Notes: a model not told the origin generated them from the sequence alone. A stretch of 64,000 nucleotides of DNA from Neiella holothuriorum (GCF_019457915.1 NZ_JAHZSS010000023.1:1-64000); one strand, 5' to 3'; numbered from the stretch's first letter, positions 1-12,833 are shown. Program-made: numbers and translations.

Positions 1-73
1 CGAACCCCCGGAAGGTTTGACCCTTCGCCTGATTTCAAGTCAGGTGCATTCAACCGAGCTCTGCCACCTCTCC
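1..73 (-). tRNA. tRNA-Ser (anticodon UGA), 3' part cut off by the window edge
   Basis: Read on the minus strand, the sequence opens with the acceptor strand GGAGAGG at 73, followed by a D arm. A 5-bp anticodon stem (CCTGA/TCAGG) encloses the loop CTTGAAA, so the anticodon is TGA. The variable arm is long, as in class II tRNAs, and the T arm begins with GGGGGTTCG. These traits and the GGAGAGG end are typical of bacterial tRNA-Ser. About 17 nt of the 3' end lie outside the window. Confidence 0.93.
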
Positions 74-338
74 GCAGCAAGTGATGCGCATATTAATGAC
101 GCCCCTTATCGTTGTAAAGCAAAATATTACAAAAAACAGGGTTTAGAGTTCGAACGTATAAAAATCGGCCAAAGCATTCGTTAAACAAACAATAAACGAC
201 GTATTTCCACACAATTTACGGCTTGAAAATGAAGTGAATCATCGCCACTATGAGTGGTAATGAAAATGATTCTTGGGAACTCTATTGGTTTCTAAGTTTC
301 TAACACCGTTAGAGATAGGTAATAAAGGAGCCTTATCA

Positions 339-998
339 ATGGCACAACAAAGCATGTACAACCCAGCGGTTGAAGCTGGTTCCATCAATAAGATGGTTCG
401 CAACACTTACAGCCTGTTAGGGATGACCTTGCTATTCAGCACGGTAACTGCAGGCGTGTCGATGGCAATGAATCTTAGCCACATGGTGGCGCTCGTCATG
501 ATGCTAGCGGCATTTGGTTTGTTGTTTGTAGTCAACAAAAAAGCCGATACCGCCTCTGGCCTGGGTTGGATTTTTGCCTTTACAGGATTAATGGGCGCCT
601 CGTTGGGGCCAATGCTTAACGCTTACGCTGCGCTGCCAAACGGCCCATCGTTAATCATGCAAGCATTAGGCGGCACAGCACTCATTTTCTTTGCGCTATC
701 CGCATATGCCATGACCTCGAAGAAAGACTTCTCATTCATGGGTGGCTTCTTGATGGTTGGCTTGGTCGTCGCCATTATCGCGTCTATCGCCAATATCTTT
801 TTGCAGATCCCAGCAATGAGCTTAGCGATTTCAGCAGGTATGGTCCTGATCATGTCAGGTCTCATTTTATTTGATACGAGCCGTATCATTAACGGTGGTG
901 AAACCAACTACATTCGCGCAACGGTTTCTTTGTACTTAAATATATTCAACTTGTTCGTTCACTTACTGCACTTGTTAGGCGTAATGAACGACGACTAA
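339..998 (+). CDS. yccA: Bax inhibitor-1/YccA family inner-membrane protein
   Basis: This polytopic membrane protein of 219 residues has about seven hydrophobic segments between residues 25 and 215. Its length equals that of E. coli YccA. The family (BI-1/UPF0005) binds and modulates the FtsH protease; that role is known for YccA and inferred here. The ATG at 339 is chosen over an upstream TTG at 273 because AAAGGAG lies eight bases before it and the mature-like start MAQQSMYN follows. A strong terminator follows, so it is probably monocistronic. Pseudomonas has a BI-1 gene just before tusDCB, as here apart from the inserted gltS. Confidence 0.88.
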   Translation: MAQQSMYNPAVEAGSINKMVRNTYSLLGMTLLFSTVTAGVSMAMNLSHMVALVMMLAAFGLLFVVNKKADTASGLGWIFAFTGLMGASLGPMLNAYAALPNGPSLIMQALGGTALIFFALSAYAMTSKKDFSFMGGFLMVGLVVAIIASIANIFLQIPAMSLAISAGMVLIMSGLILFDTSRIINGGETNYIRATVSLYLNIFNLFVHLLHLLGVMNDD

Positions 999-1020
999 AT
1001 TTCTCCCTATCCAACGTTTA

Positions 1021-1046
1021 AGCCCCGCTCAGTCGGGGCTTTTTTT
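1021..1046 (+). terminator. Rho-independent terminator after yccA
   Basis: A 7-bp GC-rich stem AGCCCCG/CGGGGCT with a 6-nt loop is followed by seven T residues. Confidence 0.92.
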
Positions 1047-1153
1047 GTTCATCAAGAATTTCAGCGCAAGTTCAGTAAACCCTTCTATCATTCATCAAAA
1101 CCTACATTAGTTTGTAGCCATTACTTAAACCCGCCACTTTCTAAAGGATCAAT

Positions 1154-2353
1154 ATGGAGAGCCTCGAGGTTCATGGCTTTTTAGCCTTTACACTTGCCAT
1201 TGTGCTGCTATTTGTTGGCAAGGCCGCCACAATGCGTTACCAAGTCTTGCGCGATTACAGCATCCCTGAACCCGTGATTGGCGGCTTTCTATGTGCTGTT
1301 GCAGTCGGTCTAATCTATTACCTATTTAATATTCAAATTAACTTCACGCTCGATGTGCGAGATTGGCTGTTAATTTACTTTTTTGCCGGTATTGGATTGC
1401 GCTCCGATATTAAAACGCTGCTGACAGGCGGGCGTCCGTTGGCCCTGTTGGTGGTATTGGCCTGTGTCTATATCGTGCTGCAGAACTTAATCGGGATCGG
1501 TACAGCGGCCGGTTTTGGCATGGATCCCAAAACCGGTTTAATGGCTGGTTCGATTTCGCTCATTGGCGGCGTTGGTACAACAATCGCTTGGGCACCTACG
1601 TTCGTTGAAGACTTGGGTATTCTCAATAGCATGGAAATTGGCGTTGCCGCAAACACGGTCGGCTTAATAAGCGCCTGTTGTTTAGGTGGCCCCATTGCCA
1701 GCTATCTGATTAAACGCCATAAGCTCAAAACAGGCTCTCATGAAAATCTAGATGTTGGTGTAGCGCATGATAAAAATCACAGCAAAATTGAACACTATGC
1801 CCTGCTCTGGGCTTGGCTATGGCTCAATGTTGCGCTGATTTTAGGTCACGGTATCGATTCAATGCTGACCGACTGGGGCATACAACTACCTAAATTTGTG
1901 AGTTGCTTAATTGCGGGTATTTTCATCCGTAACGCTGTTGCGCCGCTATTTCCGAAGTTACGCTGGCCCGGCCAAGATCAAGGCTTAGCGCTTATCTCCG
2001 ATATTTGTTTGGGTATGTTCTTAACCATGGCGTTGATGTCATTACAAGTTTGGGAACTGCAAGGCTCAATGATGTTCCTGATGTCGGTGATGGGATTACA
2101 AATACTACTGTCGGTGCTGTTCACTGTTTTCGTTGTGTTTAACTTAATGGGACGAGACTACGAAGCAACGGTTATTTGTTCCGGCTTTGGCGGGATAACC
2201 TTAGGCTCTACAGCAACAGCCATTGCCAATATGACCGCGGTCAGCCACCAATTTGGTGCCGCTCACCGCGCCTTCATCATTGTTCCTTTGGTGTGTGGTT
2301 TCTTCGTTGATATCGTGAACGCCATCATCATTAGCTTCTTTGTTGGTTTATAA
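1154..2353 (+). CDS. gltS: Sodium/glutamate symporter GltS
   Basis: The product has 399 residues, against 401 in E. coli GltS. It is an inner-membrane carrier of the ESS family that takes up glutamate with Na+. Two homologous hydrophobic halves are visible, with glycine-rich segments near residue 135 (ISLIGGVGTT) and near 345 (CSGFGGITLGSTATA) that match the two re-entrant loops of the family. A hydrophilic stretch near residues 185-215 separates the halves. AAAGGA lies just before the ATG. It lies between yccA and tusD, an insertion relative to the Pseudomonas order. Confidence 0.9.
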   Translation: MESLEVHGFLAFTLAIVLLFVGKAATMRYQVLRDYSIPEPVIGGFLCAVAVGLIYYLFNIQINFTLDVRDWLLIYFFAGIGLRSDIKTLLTGGRPLALLVVLACVYIVLQNLIGIGTAAGFGMDPKTGLMAGSISLIGGVGTTIAWAPTFVEDLGILNSMEIGVAANTVGLISACCLGGPIASYLIKRHKLKTGSHENLDVGVAHDKNHSKIEHYALLWAWLWLNVALILGHGIDSMLTDWGIQLPKFVSCLIAGIFIRNAVAPLFPKLRWPGQDQGLALISDICLGMFLTMALMSLQVWELQGSMMFLMSVMGLQILLSVLFTVFVVFNLMGRDYEATVICSGFGGITLGSTATAIANMTAVSHQFGAAHRAFIIVPLVCGFFVDIVNAIIISFFVGL

Positions 2354-2373
2354 AGCGATCTATCTAGTTGCTT

Positions 2374-2397
2374 GATCCTAATCATCTGGTTAGGATC
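2374..2397 (+). terminator. Hairpin after gltS (weak terminator or attenuator)
   Basis: Perfect 8-bp arms GATCCTAA and TTAGGATC enclose an 8-nt loop, followed only by a poor T tract (TTG). It lies between gltS and tusD and overlaps the region of an alternative upstream TTG start for tusD, which argues against that start. Confidence 0.45.
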
Positions 2398-2428
2398 TTG
2401 CTCACCACCTCTTCAATTGAATGATCAA

Positions 2429-2812
2429 ATGGCTAGCTTTACCTTGCTAATTGATAGCCCACCTGAGCACTACAACGCTCATGTAAATGCTATTTCTTTT
2501 GCTCATGCGGCAATTCAGCAAGGGCATTCCATTGAACAAGTTTTCTTCTTTCAACAAGCCGTGACCATAGCTGACTTGCACTTGGACTGGCCTGCCGACG
2601 AGTGGCCGCCACAAGAGCGCTGGCAAGCGTTAGCAAATGAATTTGGCATACCGCTCGATATTTGTAGCGCAGCAGCGCAGCGACGAGGTTTGGGTGGTGC
2701 TGAGTCATTGGAAGAAGCCGAGCAGGTGTTACTTGCAGATGGTTTTAAAATCGGTGGTTTAGGTATGTTGGTGAAAGCCAGTATTCATAGTGACCATGTG
2801 GTTCAGTTTTAG
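2429..2812 (+). CDS. tusD: Sulfurtransferase subunit TusD
   Basis: This 127-residue protein is the size of E. coli TusD (128). TusBCD is a cytoplasmic heterohexamer that accepts persulfide sulfur from TusA and passes it to TusE, then MnmA, for 2-thiolation of the wobble uridine in tRNA. The sulfur-relay cysteine is present in the segment PLDICSAAAQRRG, and the C-terminus ends VVQF as in E. coli. A longer reading from TTG 2372 adds 19 residues absent from the family, so ATG 2429 is preferred. It heads tusDCBE. Its final acceptor, MnmA, is encoded at 22.2 kb. Confidence 0.9.
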   Translation: MASFTLLIDSPPEHYNAHVNAISFAHAAIQQGHSIEQVFFFQQAVTIADLHLDWPADEWPPQERWQALANEFGIPLDICSAAAQRRGLGGAESLEEAEQVLLADGFKIGGLGMLVKASIHSDHVVQF

Positions 2813-2821
2813 GTACGCTCG

Positions 2822-3172
2822 ATGATAGTGATTTGGTCTACACAGCCCGCCATTGGCAATATTACCGGCCGCGAGACATTAGACGCAGCGCTCGCCTTTG
2901 CTGCCTACGACCAACCTGTCACCCTGCTATTTTCACAGTTAGCAGTTCGTCAGCTATTGCCGTTGCCAGAAGCCAATTTAGCTGGCGCAAAAAACATCGC
3001 AAACCTGCTAAAAGCGCTGCCAATGTTTGATATTGAAGCGGTATGGGTGCACGACAAATCGTTGCAGCAATGCCAGCTTAAAACAGAGCAGTTAATCGGT
3101 GAGCCGACGTTAGTTTCAGATCAGCAAATACGCACATTGCTACAGGAGGCCAATCATGTCATTCGAATCTGA
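2822..3172 (+). CDS. tusC: Sulfurtransferase subunit TusC
   Basis: This 116-residue protein belongs to the DsrE/DsrF family, with TGRETLDAALA near the N-terminus and LPMFDIEAVWV in the middle, both close to E. coli TusC. It forms the TusBCD sulfur-relay complex in the cytoplasm. It starts nine bases after tusD stops, and its last 17 bases overlap tusB, which implies translational coupling. Confidence 0.9.
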   Translation: MIVIWSTQPAIGNITGRETLDAALAFAAYDQPVTLLFSQLAVRQLLPLPEANLAGAKNIANLLKALPMFDIEAVWVHDKSLQQCQLKTEQLIGEPTLVSDQQIRTLLQEANHVIRI

Positions 3173-3425
3173 ATCGAATCGTGTGGTCTATGTGGTTCGC
3201 GAGCAACAGTCCTGTGATTGGTTTGACTTAGTAACCAACGATGATGTGGTGGTATTGGTTGAAAATGCTGTTTATCGTCAATCCCACCAATTGCCGAGTT
3301 TGGGCCTTCATCTCGCCTTAGCAAGCGATTGTGCAGCTAGAGCCGTTACGCCAGCCATCGACACCATCGACTTTCCACAATGGGTTGAGCTTGTTGCTAA
3401 CAGTGCTCAAACCATTCGAGTTTAA
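3156..3425 (+). CDS. tusB: Sulfurtransferase subunit TusB
   Basis: This 89-residue DsrH/TusB-family protein is the third subunit of the TusBCD sulfur-transfer complex. Sequence conservation is weaker than for TusC and TusD, as usual for this subunit, but [13 protein letters not shown] fits the family core and the gene order is diagnostic. A full AGGAGG Shine-Dalgarno at 3144-3149, inside tusC, fixes the start. The open frame begins within tusC. Confidence 0.86.
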   Translation: MSFESESNRVVYVVREQQSCDWFDLVTNDDVVVLVENAVYRQSHQLPSLGLHLALASDCAARAVTPAIDTIDFPQWVELVANSAQTIRV

Positions 3426-3445
3426 CGAGAAAAAGCTTTTTATTT

Positions 3446-3796
3446 ATGCCTGCAATCCCCACTCGCATCGAACTACCAGACGGCACATCCTTGCCATTAG
3501 ATAAACACGGCTATTTAGCAAATTTTGATGATTGGTCAGAGCTGGTTGCCAACGAGTTTGCTGCATTGGAGCAAATCGAGCTAACGCCCGAACATTGGGA
3601 AGTCGTGAATTTTGTTCGCAACTTTTACAACGAGTTTGAAACCAGTCCAGCAATTCGCATGCTTATCAAAACACTCGGTAAGCAATGGCCAGAAGAAAAA
3701 GCCAATAGTCGTTACCTGTATAAATTATTCCGTAAAGGCCCAGCCAAACAAGCAACGCGTATTGCCGGACTCCCGAAACCTGCCAAGTGTATTTAG
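3446..3796 (+). CDS. tusE: Sulfur carrier TusE (DsrC/TusE family)
   Basis: This 116-residue protein takes sulfur from TusD and hands it to MnmA. The family signature is very clear: [26 protein letters not shown], and the C-terminus [19 protein letters not shown] with the sulfur-carrying cysteine as penultimate residue (Cys115). It closes the tusDCBE operon. The next gene is convergent with only 16 bp between stop codons, and I see no clear terminator there. Confidence 0.95.
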   Translation: MPAIPTRIELPDGTSLPLDKHGYLANFDDWSELVANEFAALEQIELTPEHWEVVNFVRNFYNEFETSPAIRMLIKTLGKQWPEEKANSRYLYKLFRKGPAKQATRIAGLPKPAKCI

Positions 3797-3812
3797 TCGT
3801 CGCAATTGCTTA

Positions 3813-4430
3813 TTAACTAGCGTTACATCTCATTTCACTGGTTACTGGCAGCGTAGCTGATTTAGACATGTTGCTACCGGTTGGTTGGGCCATTAATGAC
3901 GTATTCTTGAGTGTTAGGGTGAAATCTCCTAACCAGTTACTTTGGCCTATGTAGTTCAGCTCATAAAATCCATAAGCTTTTGGGCACTTAAAATAGTAGT
4001 GATAATACGCAGAGCCGAATGCTCCGGGATCTGAGTTACGTATGTAAATAGTTTGACTGCCTATTTCTCGCTCAAAATGAAAGTGCTTTGCACCTGGCCC
4101 AATCACCAACCAGATAACCCCAATTAGCACGAACATTAGTTGTCCCACGCCGACTAGCACGAGAGCAGCCTTTGGCAGTAACCAAGCGTAGCGAAGCAGT
4201 TTACTAACAGTATCCTTGAGTTCCGCTCGAGACAACAACATCAAGCCCTGACTCAACAGTATGCATTTTATGATGAGTAGAAATGAGCCAAGCTGACTCA
4301 TCATCAATGGACTGTGCCACTGAAGTCCCCATAATGTTTCAAAACTAAGCGTCTCGGCCAATGGAATCAAAATCAGCAGTGCCGAGATAAATACTTCCGT
4401 GTTGGATTGTTTTGGAATTAGAAGTGCCAA
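3813..4430 (-). CDS. Unrecognised membrane protein, 205 residues
   Basis: I do not recognise a family. The N-terminal half contains hydrophobic segments near residues 12-30, 43-62 and 88-120, consistent with three or four membrane spans. The C-terminal 90 residues are polar and rich in Tyr, Asn and Ser (for example YYHYYFKCPKAYGFY). The TTG start is supported by GGAGG five bases upstream (4436-4440). The gene stands alone between two terminator-like or convergent boundaries. It has no visible functional link to the convergent tus operon. Confidence 0.6.
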   Translation of the reverse strand: MALLIPKQSNTEVFISALLILIPLAETLSFETLWGLQWHSPLMMSQLGSFLLIIKCILLSQGLMLLSRAELKDTVSKLLRYAWLLPKAALVLVGVGQLMFVLIGVIWLVIGPGAKHFHFEREIGSQTIYIRNSDPGAFGSAYYHYYFKCPKAYGFYELNYIGQSNWLGDFTLTLKNTSLMAQPTGSNMSKSATLPVTSEMRCNAS

Positions 4431-4484
4431 GCTAGCCTCCGTGCTATGACTTTTTAGTTCGATTACGGCTCGTAAATCATAACT

Positions 4485-4507
4485 AAAAAAGGAGCCAATG
4501 GCTCCTT
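4485..4507 (-). terminator. Rho-independent terminator after the 4533-4970 gene
   Basis: On the minus strand the stem AAGGAGCC/GGCTCCTT with a 3-nt loop runs into a tract of T residues (seen as A residues at 4485-4490 on the plus strand). Confidence 0.88.
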
Positions 4508-4532
4508 GTCACACATCAAAACGACACAGGTA

Positions 4533-4970
4533 CTAAAAAGTGCACACTGCAGTCCAGTGTGAATCTGGCGCTGCTGTGCTGGCGTAACTATGGGTACAGC
4601 TTGCTGCACCGGTGCCAGCGTTGGCCGTTTTCACACTGTAAACAGCTGCTGCTCCTGAGTCAGTTGAAGTGGTGCTCGCACTCCAATTACTTAACGAGCA
4701 CTGCGCCGTAACTGTAATGGCGTTGCCAGCTGCTCCACCAGAGATACTGGCTTCTGCTTTGATGTTGGGCGATGCGCGACTACAGTTACCGCCACCTGAG
4801 GTAAAGGTCACGTTACTACCTACTCCGGTCATGGTAATGGTTGTGCGCGGGACAGCTTGAAGCTCTGCTGGTGCTTCACCAATTGCGCCTTTCAGATCGA
4901 TATAAGAGAAACCGACCAAGACTAATGTCAAAATGCTAATCAGCAATAACAGCTTGTTCGAACCTTCCAT
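4533..4970 (-). CDS. Small anchored protein with a Ser/Thr/Ala/Gly-rich four-cysteine domain
   Basis: I recognise no family. The 145 residues begin with a short polar head and one hydrophobic helix (about residues 7-24), read as an uncleaved signal anchor. A low-complexity extracytoplasmic domain rich in S, T, A and G follows, with four cysteines (63, 91, 125, 143) that could form two disulfides. It lacks the prepilin cleavage motif and Glu5 of type IV pilins, so I do not call it a pilin. Translation should be strong: GGAGGTGA lies just upstream of the ATG. It has its own terminator. Confidence 0.65.
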   Translation of the reverse strand: MEGSNKLLLLISILTLVLVGFSYIDLKGAIGEAPAELQAVPRTTITMTGVGSNVTFTSGGGNCSRASPNIKAEASISGGAAGNAITVTAQCSLSNWSASTTSTDSGAAAVYSVKTANAGTGAASCTHSYASTAAPDSHWTAVCTF

Positions 4971-5109
4971 AAATCACCTCCATATAAGGCTATAGATGCC
5001 CGGACGCGCTGACAGAGCCAGCGTACCGAGCGGTGTTAAAGTCTATCTCCCGTTATGAGAAATGCCTGTTTGCAGCACTATCGAGCCGCATTTGCTACAC
5101 CTAGATCAC

Positions 5110-5136
5110 AAAAAGGACGCTAGATAGCGCCCTTTT
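5110..5136 (-). terminator. Rho-independent terminator after serS
   Basis: On the minus strand an imperfect stem AAAGGGCGCTA/TAGCGTCCTTT with one G-T mismatch and a 2-nt loop is followed by T residues. Confidence 0.75.
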
Positions 5137-5173
5137 ATGTTTAAAACAGCTTGTTGGCTACAAGGCCAAAGTG

Positions 5174-6481
<1,308 letters not shown>

Positions 6482-6579
6482 TCAAGCGGATCAGCAGCGA
6501 GTTGAAACTAAAATGAGGGCTGATTTTACCTGCCATATGGGCCTGAGGCAAAGGTCAATTGTTCGGTTTTAAAATGGCG

Positions 6580-7896
6580 TTAACGCCTGTTGTTCGATCG
6601 ATCATCTTGTTGGCGTAAATAAGCTATTTTTTCAGCGATTTTGCGCTCTAACCCGCGGTCACTCGGTTGGTAAAATTCATGACCAACGAGTCGTTCAGGC
6701 AAGTAAGTTTCGCCGGCCGCGTAGGCCCCAGGCTCATCGTGGGCATACCGATACCCCTGATTAAAGCCCATTTCTTTCATTAATTGGGTGGGCGCATTTC
6801 GTAAATGATTAGGAACATCAAGCGAGCCATGTTCTTTTACTGCTGCGCGGGCAGCTTTAAAGGCGGTGTAAACGGCATTAGATTTTGGCGCAACAGCCAA
6901 GTAAACAATCGCTTGTGCAATGGCTCGTTCACCTTCTGCGGGCCCCACACGGTGGTAACAATCCCACGCGGCTAGGGCAACCTGCATAGCCTTAGGATCG
7001 GCGTTACCAATATCTTCAGACGCAATCGCGAGCAAGCGACGTGCAGCAAGCACTGGATCCATGCCGCTTTCCAACATGCATGCAAACCAATACAAAGCGC
7101 CGTCAGCGGATGAACCCCGGATTGATTTATGGAAAGCCGATAGCAAGTCGTAGTAACGATCACCTTGTTTGTCGGCAGCAACTGCCTGCTCCCCCGCCGC
7201 TTCTTGGATCGCATCGAGATCAATAAGTGGGGAGCCATCGGTACCGGCTGCCGCTAAGTCACACGCAATTTCCAAGGTGTTTAACAGGCGCCTCGCATCA
7301 CCAGAAGCTGCACGTAGCAGCGCTGTGGAGGCTTCGTCAGTAATACAGTTAGGCTGCAGCCCTAACCCTTCTTTCGATGTTAACGCGCGTTTCAGTAAGT
7401 GAGTCAGATCATCGCTGTCTAACGATTTGAGAAGATAAACTCGCGCCCGAGATAGTAGTGCGTTATTGAGTTCAAACGACGGGTTTTCTGTTGTAGCACC
7501 AACGAAAGTTACGGTGCCATCTTCGATGAACGGCAGTAGCGCGTCTTGTTGAGACTTATTAAAGCGATGAACCTCATCAATAAACAACAAGGTACGGGAG
7601 GATTTGCTTTTAGCAGCAGCTATGGCTGCGCGTATTTCTTTAACACCGGCGCTTACCGCTGAAATTCGCTCAACATGTGCATCAGCGTAGCGAGCGATTA
7701 ATTCAGCAAGTGTGGTTTTACCTGTGCCTGGCGGCCCCCACAAGATCATCGAGTGGCATTGGCCCTGCTCTAGCGCTTTGCGTAGTGCTTTGCCTTCACC
7801 AAGAATATGCTGCTGACCTACGTAATCAACCAAGCGCTGAGGCCGCATACGGGCAGCGAGCGGTTGATGGTTTGGCGTATCAAACAAATCGTCCAT
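6580..7896 (-). CDS. rarA: Replication-associated recombination protein A (MgsA/WRNIP1 family AAA+ ATPase)
   Basis: RarA acts at stalled replication forks and interacts with single-strand-binding protein. The 438-residue protein has an AAA+ core: Walker [10 protein letters not shown] near residue 54, Walker [11 protein letters not shown] near 103, sensor 1 GATTENPSF near 133 and an arginine-finger region LLSRARVY. The MgsA C-terminal tetramerisation domain follows ([20 protein letters not shown] and later). It starts 12 bp after lolA ends, in a likely ftsK-lolA-rarA transcript. Confidence 0.96.
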   Translation of the reverse strand: MDDLFDTPNHQPLAARMRPQRLVDYVGQQHILGEGKALRKALEQGQCHSMILWGPPGTGKTTLAELIARYADAHVERISAVSAGVKEIRAAIAAAKSKSSRTLLFIDEVHRFNKSQQDALLPFIEDGTVTFVGATTENPSFELNNALLSRARVYLLKSLDSDDLTHLLKRALTSKEGLGLQPNCITDEASTALLRAASGDARRLLNTLEIACDLAAAGTDGSPLIDLDAIQEAAGEQAVAADKQGDRYYDLLSAFHKSIRGSSADGALYWFACMLESGMDPVLAARRLLAIASEDIGNADPKAMQVALAAWDCYHRVGPAEGERAIAQAIVYLAVAPKSNAVYTAFKAARAAVKEHGSLDVPNHLRNAPTQLMKEMGFNQGYRYAHDEPGAYAAGETYLPERLVGHEFYQPSDRGLERKIAEKIAYLRQQDDRSNNRR

Positions 7897-7908
7897 TAGA
7901 TAGCGTGG

Positions 7909-8544
7909 TTAGCCGGCAGTGCGTTGATCATCAATATCAACGCCTTCTGGGATCTTAAATTCGAATAACTCATTGCCTTGCGGGGCTTCGCCGGTGAAAT
8001 CCGTCAATTGAAAACGTGTGACGGTACCTGCGCTGTCTTGCATTAATATGCTGTCGATACGCTGTTCGAGCACATTAACTTGCAGCCAAGCAACATTGGA
8101 AGCACTATTCGGAACAACGCGATAGCCGGTATCATTTTGACTAATGTGGTAATCCTGCCAAACGGCGTCTTCATCGCTAGTCAGTAACATAAACGGCGAC
8201 TGGCCGATGGCGTCCTGTAAGCTATAAATGCTGACTTGCTCTAGAAAAGGGCTATACAACCAAAGCGCATCACCGTTAGCAATCAAAAGCTCTTCATCGG
8301 GTATTTCTACTTGCCAACGCAACATGCCAGGTCGTTTGGTGGCGAGGTTGCCAGACGACTGCTGGAGTACCTGTTGTTGCTCATCATAAACCGTTTGTTC
8401 AAAGTTAGCGGAAAAGCCCGCCATTGATGCCAAATAACTGCGCAGCGCTTGGCGCGCATCGGCGTTATCTGTCGCGGCAGTAGCCGTGTTTGCAGTGAGC
8501 CAACAGCAAGCAGCAAGCGCTGCCAATTTTAAAATTTTTGTCAT
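7909..8544 (-). CDS. lolA: Outer-membrane lipoprotein carrier protein LolA
   Basis: LolA is the periplasmic chaperone that takes lipoproteins from the LolCDE transporter to LolB in the outer membrane. The 211 residues start with a Sec signal peptide that probably ends at TATA-ATDN (about residue 24). The typical features follow: [25 protein letters not shown] and [14 protein letters not shown]. The ATG overlaps the ftsK stop as ATGA, so translation is probably coupled. Synteny with E. coli supports the call. Confidence 0.95.
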   Translation of the reverse strand: MTKILKLAALAACCWLTANTATAATDNADARQALRSYLASMAGFSANFEQTVYDEQQQVLQQSSGNLATKRPGMLRWQVEIPDEELLIANGDALWLYSPFLEQVSIYSLQDAIGQSPFMLLTSDEDAVWQDYHISQNDTGYRVVPNSASNVAWLQVNVLEQRIDSILMQDSAGTVTRFQLTDFTGEAPQGNELFEFKIPEGVDIDDQRTAG

Positions 8545-10973
8545 ACGTCTTTCACCGGCGGTGGCGCGAGCACATCGCGATTACCATTATGGCCAGGAGC
8601 AGAAACCACGCCATCGGCCTCCATTTGTTCAATGATTCGGGCAGCTCGGTTATAGCCAATTTTCAATTTACGCTGAACGCTGGAAATTGATCCCCGGCGG
8701 CTTTCACAAACAAAGGCGACGGCATCGTCATAGAGCGGATCGTAGTCATCTTCACTACCGGTTTTCTCGCCGGGGATCACCACGTCGTCAGCCACTTCAC
8801 CGGCTAAAATCTCTGAAATGTAATTGGGTTTGCCACGCTTTTTCCAATCATCAACAACGGCATGCACCTCATGATCGTCAACAAAAGCACCATGAACGCG
8901 GGTTGGCGTTGGTGATCCCGGCGGCAAATAGAGCATGTCGCCCATACCAAGTAGTGCCTCGGCGCCCTGCTCGTCCAAAATGGTTCTAGAGTCCACGCGC
9001 GACGATACTTGGAACGCCATCCGTGTTGGAATGTTGGCTTTAATTAAACCTGTGATCACATCAACGCTGGGGCGCTGTGTGGCAAGAATAAGGTGAATAC
9101 CAGCAGCCCGCGCTTTTTGAGCGATCCGAGCAATTAGCTCTTCAACTTTTTTACCAACAATCATCATCATGTCAGCAAATTCATCAACAATTACGACGAT
9201 TCGCGGCAGCGGCTCAAGCTCTGGTGGTTCACTTTCAAATTGTTCGGTTTCTTTAAACAAGGGATCGAACAATGGTTGGCCGGATGCTTTTGCTTCTCTC
9301 ACTTTGGCATTAAAACCATCGAGGTTTCGGACACCAACGGCGGACATCAGCTTATAGCGCCGTTCCATTTCACCCACACACCAACGCAACGCATTGGCGG
9401 CTTCTTTCATATCAGTTACGACTTCTGATAGCAGATGTGGAATACCTTCATAGACGGATAATTCCAACATCTTGGGGTCAATCATGATGAAGCGAACGTC
9501 ATCAGGTGAGCTCTTATACAACAAGCTAACAATCATCACGTTGACGCCAACCGACTTACCCGAGCCGGTGGTGCCAGCTACCAGCAAATGGGGCATACGG
9601 GCTAAATCAACCACCACAGGGCTACCTGAAATGTCAGCGCCGAGCACCATGGCTAATGGCGATTTAGACTCTTCAAATTTCTGTGCCGATATAACTTCGC
9701 TTAAACGCACAACCTCGCGCTTTTTATTTGGAATTTCGATACCGACATAGGTTTTCCCGGGAATCACTTCCACCACGCGAACGCTGACCGCAGACAGACT
9801 ACGCGCGAGATCTTTTGATAGGCTCGTCAATTTGGCGACTTTAATGCCTGGCGCTAAATCTAGTTCGAAGCGAGTAACAACAGGACCCGGATATACGGCC
9901 ACAACCTTGGCTTCAATATTGAAATCGAGAAGTTTGAGTTCAACTAATCGAGCAACGACGTCGAGTTCTTCTTGGGTGATTGGATTCTTATTTTTGTCTG
10001 GTTTCTCGAGCAAATCTAAGGTTGGCATTGGCGCAACGGCCGGTTCATCAGCTAAGTCCGACGCCAAATATACCGTGCCATCTTCAATGATGTATTCATC
10101 ACCGTCACTAGTTGTTTTTGTTGACGGCTTTTTAGCTTTTGTCGGCTTAGGTTCATCTAACTCAAAAGGCGGCTCATTGTCGTCAGACAATGAAGGCTCT
10201 TGCCGTTCAGTCGTTTCGGTGGCGCTGTCGTTATTGCCAATAAGGTCTTTCAACAACTGGCTCATTGGCGCTGGTTCGGGCTCGGCTTCTTCCGGCGGTT
10301 CAATATCGTCAACGGGTTCAGCCGAATCGCTAGCGTCTAGTTCGGCATTGGTTTGCTGACGCTGCTGCCACCATTGCGGTAGCTGCGCCACTGCATTGAA
10401 TAACCAAAACATGCCAACGCCAACTTTTTCGGCTAGCCAAACCACCGAGATTCCAGAGAGTAAGTTTGCACCTAATACTATAAGCGCCATCAACAGCAGT
10501 TGACTGCCGCCTAAGCCGACAACCGGTAGCAGACCTTGTGCAATTAAATCGCCCAGCAAACCACCAGAGCTGTAGTAATAAAGATCGTCAAAGTTGATGC
10601 TCGATATACCAGTAAGGCCGAGCAACAAGCTAAGGCTACCAATTAGTTTTAAGCTAAGAGACAAGTAATCGAGTTGGCTGAGAATATAGCGGTGGTTGAA
10701 TAATGCCCAACCAAACAACGCCGTTAACACGGGAGCTAAGTACCCTACCCAGCCAAAGATAAACAATAGGAAATCAGCAATCCAAGCGCCAGCGGGACCC
10801 GCGGCATTATGAATGGAGCCATGAAAACTGGTTTGCGACCAACCCGGATCGCCCGGGTGAAATGTCATCAAGGCGATCAGAATAAACAGCGCGGCCACTG
10901 AAAATAGGATCAGGCCGGCTTCAAATAAACGTTGCAACCCGGATGTTTGCGGGCGGGATACAGACTCGCTCAA
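8541..10973 (-). CDS. ftsK: DNA translocase FtsK
   Basis: FtsK couples septation to chromosome segregation and pumps DNA toward dif. The 810 residues comprise four or five membrane segments (about 15-195), an acidic Pro/Glu-rich linker (about 205-330), the alpha-beta motor with Walker [11 protein letters not shown] (near 468) and Walker [15 protein letters not shown], and a C-terminal gamma winged helix ([23 protein letters not shown]) that reads KOPS sites. The linker is short compared with E. coli FtsK (1329 residues). Gene order lrp-ftsK-lolA-rarA-serS is as in E. coli. Confidence 0.97.
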   Translation of the reverse strand: MSESVSRPQTSGLQRLFEAGLILFSVAALFILIALMTFHPGDPGWSQTSFHGSIHNAAGPAGAWIADFLLFIFGWVGYLAPVLTALFGWALFNHRYILSQLDYLSLSLKLIGSLSLLLGLTGISSINFDDLYYYSSGGLLGDLIAQGLLPVVGLGGSQLLLMALIVLGANLLSGISVVWLAEKVGVGMFWLFNAVAQLPQWWQQRQQTNAELDASDSAEPVDDIEPPEEAEPEPAPMSQLLKDLIGNNDSATETTERQEPSLSDDNEPPFELDEPKPTKAKKPSTKTTSDGDEYIIEDGTVYLASDLADEPAVAPMPTLDLLEKPDKNKNPITQEELDVVARLVELKLLDFNIEAKVVAVYPGPVVTRFELDLAPGIKVAKLTSLSKDLARSLSAVSVRVVEVIPGKTYVGIEIPNKKREVVRLSEVISAQKFEESKSPLAMVLGADISGSPVVVDLARMPHLLVAGTTGSGKSVGVNVMIVSLLYKSSPDDVRFIMIDPKMLELSVYEGIPHLLSEVVTDMKEAANALRWCVGEMERRYKLMSAVGVRNLDGFNAKVREAKASGQPLFDPLFKETEQFESEPPELEPLPRIVVIVDEFADMMMIVGKKVEELIARIAQKARAAGIHLILATQRPSVDVITGLIKANIPTRMAFQVSSRVDSRTILDEQGAEALLGMGDMLYLPPGSPTPTRVHGAFVDDHEVHAVVDDWKKRGKPNYISEILAGEVADDVVIPGEKTGSEDDYDPLYDDAVAFVCESRRGSISSVQRKLKIGYNRAARIIEQMEADGVVSAPGHNGNRDVLAPPPVKDV

Positions 10974-11076
10974 AACACATTCAGTCCATGATAAAAAACT
11001 GGCTACACCATAACAAAAACCGTTGATATGACCAATGCCAGCGCTAGCTTTTGCTGACTCAATACTAATTTGCTGA

Positions 11077-11547
11077 TTATTTAATCTGTAGGCGCGTTTT
11101 GGCCTGTACTTCTTCCATCACAACATAGGTACGGGTATCGGACACATTGGGCAATTTGAGGAGTGTTTGACTCAACATGGCGCGATAAGCTGACATGTCG
11201 GCAACACGGGTTTTGAGTAAGTAATCAAAGTTACCCGACACCAAATAGCACTCAAGAATTTCTTCCAACTGCACAACCGCCGAATTGAATCGCTCGAATA
11301 CATCCGGAGCAGCCCTGTCTAACGTCACCTCAATAAAAACCAATAAGCTACTGCCAACTTTGGTTGGATCAATATTGGCCTGGTAGCCCAAGATCACGCC
11401 CTGTTGTTCGAGTCGCCGGACTCGCTCTAAGCAAGGCGTGGCCGACAAACCAACACGGCGCGCTAATTCAACATTAGAAATACGACCGTTATACTGCAGC
11501 TCTTGCACAATGCGTCGGTCGATACGATCTAGAGGTTTATTTTGCAT
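11077..11547 (-). CDS. lrp: Leucine-responsive regulatory protein
   Basis: This is an Lrp/AsnC-family global regulator that links transcription to amino-acid supply. The 156 residues closely follow E. coli Lrp: an N-terminal HTH ([18 protein letters not shown], then [23 protein letters not shown]) and a C-terminal RAM ligand-binding domain ([41 protein letters not shown]). It is divergent from trxB, as in E. coli, across a 310-bp AT-rich gap. It reads toward ftsK but is separated from it by about 100 bp. Confidence 0.93.
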   Translation of the reverse strand: MQNKPLDRIDRRIVQELQYNGRISNVELARRVGLSATPCLERVRRLEQQGVILGYQANIDPTKVGSSLLVFIEVTLDRAAPDVFERFNSAVVQLEEILECYLVSGNFDYLLKTRVADMSAYRAMLSQTLLKLPNVSDTRTYVVMEEVQAKTRLQIK

Positions 11548-12817
<1,270 letters not shown>

Positions 12818-12833
12818 CCTTTAAAAGGGCTTA

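Noticed and set aside
2372-2428. TTG start extending tusD by 19 residues
   Set aside because: It overlaps a hairpin, has no ribosome site and adds residues not in the family; ATG 2429 gives the normal length.
4533-4970. Type IV pilin or pseudopilin
   Set aside because: There is no prepilin cleavage site with Glu5, only a plain signal anchor.
9832-10359. 175-aa open frame opposite the ftsK linker
   Set aside because: It is Ser-rich, lacks a ribosome site and is the antisense shadow of a low-complexity coding region.
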